A stretch of 64,000 nucleotides of DNA from Marmoricola sp. URHB0036 (GTDB lineage: Bacteria > Actinomycetota > Actinomycetes > Propionibacteriales > Nocardioidaceae). The DNA lies in contig NZ_AUEP01000003.1 of NCBI RefSeq assembly GCF_000426045.1, forward strand, positions 248,001 through 312,000. Reading direction: 5' to 3'. The number at the start of each line of letters is the position of its first letter. Position 1 is the stretch's first letter. The position numbers were made by a program, and so were the translations under genes. The notes under the pieces are model-generated. The model was not told where the DNA came from. It saw only the letters and a program-made list of their open reading frames with translations, and did not search any database. This document shows positions 59,824 to 64,000 of the stretch, in pieces.

Positions 59824-60635
59824 TGGCCCTCCTCAACCAGGCGATCGGCCGCTCCGCGGGAGCCCAGCTCGGGGCCGGCGAGGCCACCGGCCTGCTGCTC
59901 CACCGCAACTACCTCGCCTACCGCTCGGCCTGGTGGATCTTCGTCACCGGGTTCCTCGAGCCGGTCTTCTACCTGTTCTCGATCGGCATCGGGGTCGGGC
60001 AGCTGGTCACCGGCTTCGAGTTCCACGGCCAGACGATCCCCTACGCCGAGTTCGTGGCGCCCGGCATGCTCGCCGCGTCCGCCATGAACGGCTCGCTGCT
60101 CGACTCGACGTTCAACTTCTTCTTCAAGCTGAAGTACAACAAGCTCTTCGACCAGATGCTGGCCACGCCCCTGACCACGAGCGACATCGCGCGAGGCGAG
60201 CTGAGCTGGTCGCTGCTGCGCGGCGGCATCTACTCCGCGGCCTTCCTCGTGGTGATGGTGGCGATGGGACTGGTGCACTCGTGGTGGGCGGTCCTCGCGC
60301 TGCCGGCAGCCCTGCTCATCGGGTTGGCCTTCGGCGGCGCCTGCATGGCGCTGACGACCTACATGCGCTCCTGGCAGGACTTCGAGTACGTCACCCTCGC
60401 CACCCTGCCGCTGTTCCTGTTCTCCGCGACCTTCTTCCCGCTGAGCGCCTTCCCGGCCGCGGTGCAGTGGGTGGTGCAGGTGACCCCGCTCTACCGCGGC
60501 GTCGTGCTGGTGCGCGAGCTCTGCACCGGTGTGGTCACGTGGGAGTCGACGGTGTCGGTGGTCTACCTCGTCGCGATGGGGCTGGTCGGCCTCGTCATCG
60601 TCGGTCGCCGGCTGGACAAGCTGCTGCTGAGCTGA
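59823..60635 (+). CDS. ABC-2 exporter permease 2
   Basis: A 270-residue permease paralogous to the preceding one, with six helices, FLEPVFYLFSIGIGVG in the first membrane region and TPLYRGVVLVRELC near the end. Its ATG shares bases with the stop of permease 1. Ends 18 nt before the MTA phosphorylase gene. Confidence 0.92.
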   Translation: MALLNQAIGRSAGAQLGAGEATGLLLHRNYLAYRSAWWIFVTGFLEPVFYLFSIGIGVGQLVTGFEFHGQTIPYAEFVAPGMLAASAMNGSLLDSTFNFFFKLKYNKLFDQMLATPLTTSDIARGELSWSLLRGGIYSAAFLVVMVAMGLVHSWWAVLALPAALLIGLAFGGACMALTTYMRSWQDFEYVTLATLPLFLFSATFFPLSAFPAAVQWVVQVTPLYRGVVLVRELCTGVVTWESTVSVVYLVAMGLVGLVIVGRRLDKLLLS

Positions 60636-60653
60636 CCGGGCAGACTGGCGCCC

Positions 60654-61487
60654 ATGGCTGACCGGTCCGACCCTCACCCGCGCATCGCCGTCATCGGTGG
60701 CAGCGGCTTCTACGAGTTCCTCGACAGTCCCTCCACGGTCGCGGTGAGCACGCCGTACGGCGATCCCTCGGCGCCGATCGCCGTGGGTGACGTCGAGGGC
60801 CGCAGCGTTGCGTTCCTGCCGCGGCACGGCCCGGGCCACGAGTTCCCACCACACCGGATCAACTACCGCGCCAACCTCTGGGCCCTGCGCAGCCTGGGCG
60901 TCGAGCAGGTCCTTGCGCCGTGCGCCGTGGGCGGCCTGCAGCCCACCACCCAGCCCGGCACGCTGGTCGTGCCCGACCAGCTCGTCGACCGCACCACCGG
61001 CCGGGTGCAGACCTACGTCGACCGCGGCGCCGCGCACGCCCCGTTCGCCGATCCCTACTGCCCCGACCTGCGTGCCGCGCTGGTGACCGCCGCCGGTGCC
61101 GACGTCCTCGACACCGGCACCATGGTCGTCATCGAGGGCCCTCGCTTCTCCACCCGGGCCGAGTCGCAGAGCTACGCCAGCGCCGGCTGGACCGTGGTCA
61201 ACATGACCGGCCACCCCGAAGCCGTGCTCGCCCGCGAGCTCGGACTCTGCTACGCCACCATCGCCCTGGTCACCGACGTCGATGCCGGCGTGAGCAAGGA
61301 GGAGTCGGTCGACCAGGCCACGGTGTTCGCGCTCTTCGAGAAGCACATCGGCCGGCTCAAGGGCCTGTTGGCCGACGTGGTGGCGGGGCTCGACGGAGTC
61401 GGCGACTGCGGCTGCGCCAGCTGGCTCGACGACGTCACGCTGCCCTTCGAGCTGCCCGGGCCCGGCGTCAGCTCACCAGCTCGTTGA
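60654..61487 (+). CDS. mtnP: S-methyl-5'-thioadenosine phosphorylase
   Basis: Phosphorolysis of MTA to adenine and methylthioribose 1-phosphate (methionine salvage), 277 residues. It is a PNP/MTAP family class 2 phosphorylase: IGGSGFYEF phosphate loop, PRHGPGHEFPPHRINYRANL, ALGV-type core, VIEGPRFSTRAES and NMTGHPEAVLARELGLCY. The TGHPEA segment favours MTA over purine nucleosides. ATG start with a weak ribosome site. The last 20 nt overlap the convergent membrane-protein gene. Confidence 0.93.
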   Translation: MADRSDPHPRIAVIGGSGFYEFLDSPSTVAVSTPYGDPSAPIAVGDVEGRSVAFLPRHGPGHEFPPHRINYRANLWALRSLGVEQVLAPCAVGGLQPTTQPGTLVVPDQLVDRTTGRVQTYVDRGAAHAPFADPYCPDLRAALVTAAGADVLDTGTMVVIEGPRFSTRAESQSYASAGWTVVNMTGHPEAVLARELGLCYATIALVTDVDAGVSKEESVDQATVFALFEKHIGRLKGLLADVVAGLDGVGDCGCASWLDDVTLPFELPGPGVSSPAR

Positions 61488-61815
61488 CGACCAGTCCGAC
61501 CGCGGCGATGACGACTGCTCCCGATGCCAGCATGGTCGGCAGCCGCGTGAACGGCGGCCGGGCGATGCGGGGGATGAGCGCGAGGATCGCTGCTGCGACG
61601 CAGAGGATGCCGGCCACCGCGGCCACCACGGTGGCGACGCTCGGCTCGGACGCCTCCTTCGTCGAGTTGCCACCGACCGTGAAGCAGACACCGGAGGCGA
61701 CGGCAGCCGCGACGATCGCCGGCCACGGGGTCACCTGCCGCGACCGCACGAGCAGCACGGCGACGGCCAGCAGCACGACGGCCAGCACCACCACCACGAC
61801 CGGACCAAGGCTCAC
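61468..61815 (-). CDS. Four-helix membrane protein of unknown function
   Basis: A 115-residue, strongly hydrophobic protein with about four helices and short loops (SRQVTPWP, GNSTKEASEPS, RIARPPFTR). No family recognised. The GTG at 61815 follows GGAAGGAG by 6 nt; the frame stays open six codons upstream over that site. Its 3' end overlaps the MTA phosphorylase gene tail-to-tail. Confidence 0.75.
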   Translation of the reverse strand: MSLGPVVVVVLAVVLLAVAVLLVRSRQVTPWPAIVAAAVASGVCFTVGGNSTKEASEPSVATVVAAVAGILCVAAAILALIPRIARPPFTRLPTMLASGAVVIAAVGLVVNELVS

Positions 61816-61923
61816 GTCCGACTCCTTCCGCACGGGGCTGCCTACGGTCTACACGATCCCGCGCGCCCGGGACGCCCGGATCCGGCAGATGAGCCTCTGG
61901 ACCGGCCGGGCACAATTGCCGTC

Positions 61924-62478
61924 GTGAGCATCGAGCCGGACACCAAGGACTGGACCTGGGTCATCGAGGAGCCGTGCCGGCAGTGCGGCTTCGACCCCGG
62001 GGGCGTCTCCCGCGGTGACATCCCCGACCTGGTCCACAAGAACACCCGCGGCTGGTACGACGTGCTGGCCGATCCCGACTTCGCCGTACGCCCTGCTCCG
62101 CACGTGTGGTCACGGCTCGAGTACGCCTGCCACGTCCGTGACGTGCACGAGCTGTTCGCGCGCCGGGTGCGGCTCATGCTCGACCAGGACGACCCGACGT
62201 TCGACAACTGGGACCAGGACGCGACCGCGGTCGAGCAGGCCTACGACCTCCAGGACCCGGCCGAGGTCGGTGTCGAGCTGGTGGAGCGTGCGGCCGAGGT
62301 CGCAGCGGTCTACGCGGCAGTCGAGGACGACCAGTGGCAGCGCACCGGGCGCCGGAGCAACGGGTCGCTCTTCACCGTCGAGACGATGGGCGTCTACCAC
62401 TTGCACGACGTCGTCCACCACCTGTGGGACGTCTCCAGGAGCGCGGAGCCGTCGGCCGTTCCGGCGGGGGACCTGTGA
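61924..62478 (+). CDS. DinB-superfamily (mycothiol-dependent isomerase-like) protein
   Basis: A 184-residue four-helix-bundle protein of the DinB/MDMPI type. The metal-ligand His pattern is visible in EYACHVRDVHELF and in VYHLHDVVHHLWD. In actinobacteria this fold often uses mycothiol as a cofactor, but that cannot be read from the sequence. GTG start. The DUF3046 gene overlaps its stop by 4 nt (GTGA). Confidence 0.82.
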   Translation: MSIEPDTKDWTWVIEEPCRQCGFDPGGVSRGDIPDLVHKNTRGWYDVLADPDFAVRPAPHVWSRLEYACHVRDVHELFARRVRLMLDQDDPTFDNWDQDATAVEQAYDLQDPAEVGVELVERAAEVAAVYAAVEDDQWQRTGRRSNGSLFTVETMGVYHLHDVVHHLWDVSRSAEPSAVPAGDL

Positions 62479-62669
62479 GGCACACCGAGTTCTGGGCCCG
62501 GATGGAGAACGCGCTCGGTCCGCCGTACGCCCGCTCCTGGGCCGAGCAGCACGTGCTCCGCGAGCTCGGCGGGCGCACCGTCCTCGAGGCCCTCGCCGCG
62601 GGGGAGGACCCGAAGGTGGTCTGGCTAGCGGTGTGGGCCGAGCTCGGGCTCCCCGCGCGAGAGCGCTGA
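62475..62669 (+). CDS. DUF3046 family protein
   Basis: A 64-residue actinobacterial protein. The family pattern is clear: TEFWARMENALG, SWAEQHVLRELGGRTVLEAL and DPKVVWLAVWAELGLP. Often found near recA/recX, which are not present here. GTG start inside the previous stop (GTGA), so it is coupled to the DinB-like gene. Function unknown. Confidence 0.88.
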   Translation: MRHTEFWARMENALGPPYARSWAEQHVLRELGGRTVLEALAAGEDPKVVWLAVWAELGLPARER

Positions 62670-62777
62670 TTTCGCCTTCTCGTCACCCAACCGTGACGTC
62701 CTGGGGGTGCCGTCTGCACGCACCGGCGTACTAGCCTGCCGGGGTTCGACTCGGAGAACGACACTCGGGAGCACCCC

Positions 62778-64000
62778 ATGCACACCACCCCTCGGCGCCT
62801 CGTCGGCGTCCTGGCCGCCGGGGCCTGCGCCCTCGCCCCACTCGTGCTGCTGGCCGGCACCAGCCCGGCCGACGCGGTCAACCGCCACCGGCCGCACCAC
62901 CCGAAGCCGCACCACCACCACAGCTCGCTGATGCCCATCCAGCTGCTGAGCTTCAACGACTTCCACGGCAACCTCGAGCCCCCGGCCGGGTCGTCGGGCC
63001 GCAACGTGGTCGACCACAAGATCGACCCCGCGACCGGCAAGCCGGTCGACGTGACCAACGACGCCGGAGGGGCGGCGTACCTCGCCACGCACCTCGCCCA
63101 GGCCCGCAAGGGGCACCGCAACTCCCTGACCGTGGCGGCCGGCGACATCATCGGCGCCTCGCCGCTGCTGTCCGCCGCCTTCCACGACGAGCCGACCATC
63201 GAGTCGATGAACAAGCTGGGCCTCGACGTCACCGCGGTCGGCAACCACGAGTTCGACGAGGGCTACAAGGAGCTCCAGCGGATGGCCCACGGCGGGTGCA
63301 TCGCCGACGGCCCGAACGGCGCCAACAACCAGAACTCCTGCCCCGACCACACCTTCAAGGGCGCGAAGTTCGACTACCTGGCAGCGAACGTGAAGTACGC
63401 CGGGACCGACCAGACCATCCTGCCGTCGTACTCCATCAAGAACGTGCACGGCGCGAAGATCGGCTTCATCGGGATGACCCTCAAGGACACCCCGAGCATC
63501 GTGACCGCCAGCGGTGTCGCCGGTCTGGAGTTCTCCGACGAGGTGCAGACCGCCAACATGCTGGTCCCCGTGCTCAAGCGCAGAGGCGTGAACGCGATCG
63601 TGGTGCTGATCCACCAGGGCGGCGTACCGGACAAGCAGAAGTGGACCGACCCCGCCACCGGCACGACGTACGACGTGAACCCGAACTTCGACTACACCTG
63701 TGGCAAGGGCGGCACCCTCGCCGCCTCCTCGCCGATCCTGCCGATCGCCGCCAACCTCGACCCGGCCATCGACATGGTGGTCAGCGGGCACACCCACCAG
63801 CCCTACGTCTGCCAGGTCAAGGACCCGGTCGGCCGTCCCCGGCTGCTGACCTCGGCCTCCTCGTTCGGTCGGCTGTTCACCGAGACCGACCTGCTCTACA
63901 ACCGCCGCACCCACGACATCGTGCGTGGCTCGGTCAAGGGCGCCAACGTCCAGGTCAGCCGCGACGTGACGCCGGACCCGGCGCAGACCTCGCTGATCGA
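62778..64000 (+). CDS. Secreted 5'-nucleotidase/metallophosphatase (N-terminal part)
   Basis: The gene runs off the window end with 407 residues visible. A Sec signal peptide (about 1-33, ending near SPADA) and a His/Pro-rich linker (HHPKPHHHHSS, possibly metal-binding) are followed by a calcineurin-like metallophosphatase domain: FNDFHGNLEP, AGDIIGASP, GNHEFDEG, LIHQGG and SGHTHQPY, the dinuclear metal set of UshA. A C-terminal 5'-nucleotidase domain is expected beyond the edge. It hydrolyses extracellular nucleotides or sugar nucleotides. Confidence 0.93.
   Translation, partial: MHTTPRRLVGVLAAGACALAPLVLLAGTSPADAVNRHRPHHPKPHHHHSSLMPIQLLSFNDFHGNLEPPAGSSGRNVVDHKIDPATGKPVDVTNDAGGAAYLATHLAQARKGHRNSLTVAAGDIIGASPLLSAAFHDEPTIESMNKLGLDVTAVGNHEFDEGYKELQRMAHGGCIADGPNGANNQNSCPDHTFKGAKFDYLAANVKYAGTDQTILPSYSIKNVHGAKIGFIGMTLKDTPSIVTASGVAGLEFSDEVQTANMLVPVLKRRGVNAIVVLIHQGGVPDKQKWTDPATGTTYDVNPNFDYTCGKGGTLAASSPILPIAANLDPAIDMVVSGHTHQPYVCQVKDPVGRPRLLTSASSFGRLFTETDLLYNRRTHDIVRGSVKGANVQVSRDVTPDPAQTSLI

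Noticed and set aside
1-64000. CRISPR arrays, tRNA/rRNA genes, insertion sequences, prophage
   Set aside because: No regularly spaced direct repeats, no cloverleaf-like sequence with a CCA-type end, and no transposase, integrase or phage structural ORF were recognised.

Overview
This window is chromosomal DNA from a high-GC actinobacterium, most likely a member of the Nocardioidaceae (Nocardioides-like). That placement rests on the uniformly high GC, the fused F420-precursor synthase FbiC beside an F420-type LLM oxidoreductase, an Lhr/Nei2 pair, a PspC-domain histidine kinase, DUF3046 and DUF3054 proteins, and many leaderless start codons with a TANNNT hexamer 6-8 nt upstream. It is an inference; no rRNA or other marker gene is present. 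I see no prophage, transposase, CRISPR array, tRNA or rRNA.

Layout. 1-5.1 kb: end of a ChoD-like GMC oxidoreductase, a 516-nt spacer with two copies of a palindromic repeat and two strong hairpins, guaA, a membrane-anchored unknown and a P450. 5.2-13.6 kb: a xylose module, with a XylF/G/H-type ABC importer and a ROK regulator on the plus strand facing a xylB-xylA-ROK operon on the minus strand. 13.6-20.1 kb (minus): fbiC, a glycerophosphodiesterase, an LLM flavin/F420 oxidoreductase and an MMPL exporter. 20.3-27 kb: a YbaK-type protein, a second glycerophosphodiesterase, a SigB/SigF-class sigma factor, an acyl-CoA dehydrogenase/acyl-CoA ligase operon and a divergent MerR regulator that share a sequence box. 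27-31.1 kb: an envelope-stress-like cluster with three PspC-domain proteins (one a histidine kinase) and a LuxR-type response regulator.

31.2-46.4 kb is a looser accessory stretch: SGNH hydrolase, a small ANTAR protein and an orphan receiver, aldo/keto reductase, OsmC, a RibD-like reductase, a MarR/epimerase divergent pair, a DUF2510 mini-protein, the rifamycin ADP-ribosyltransferase Arr, an ECF42-type sigma factor with its DGPF/YciI partner, an alpha/beta hydrolase, a DUF4440 gene joined out of frame to a beheaded VOC gene, a beta-helix secreted protein, an MFS exporter that seems to start at AUC, a cytochrome b/molybdenum oxidoreductase pair and an Imm5-like protein. 46.4-54.3 kb: an unknown gene, a fused MFS/spermidine-synthase-like protein, nei2 and lhr.

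54.4-58.0 kb holds the most notable locus: four genes, each overlapping the next by 4 nt, for a glutamate-cysteine ligase-like enzyme, a GshB-like ATP-grasp ligase, a MAPEG membrane protein and a class I gamma-glutamyl hydrolase, divergent from a MarR regulator. It reads as a self-contained glutathione-like (gamma-Glu-Cys-X) make/use/recycle operon in a lineage expected to use mycothiol. 58-64 kb: a DrrA-type ABC exporter (three genes), MTA phosphorylase, a small membrane protein, a DinB-like protein, DUF3046 and the start of a secreted 5'-nucleotidase that runs off the window.
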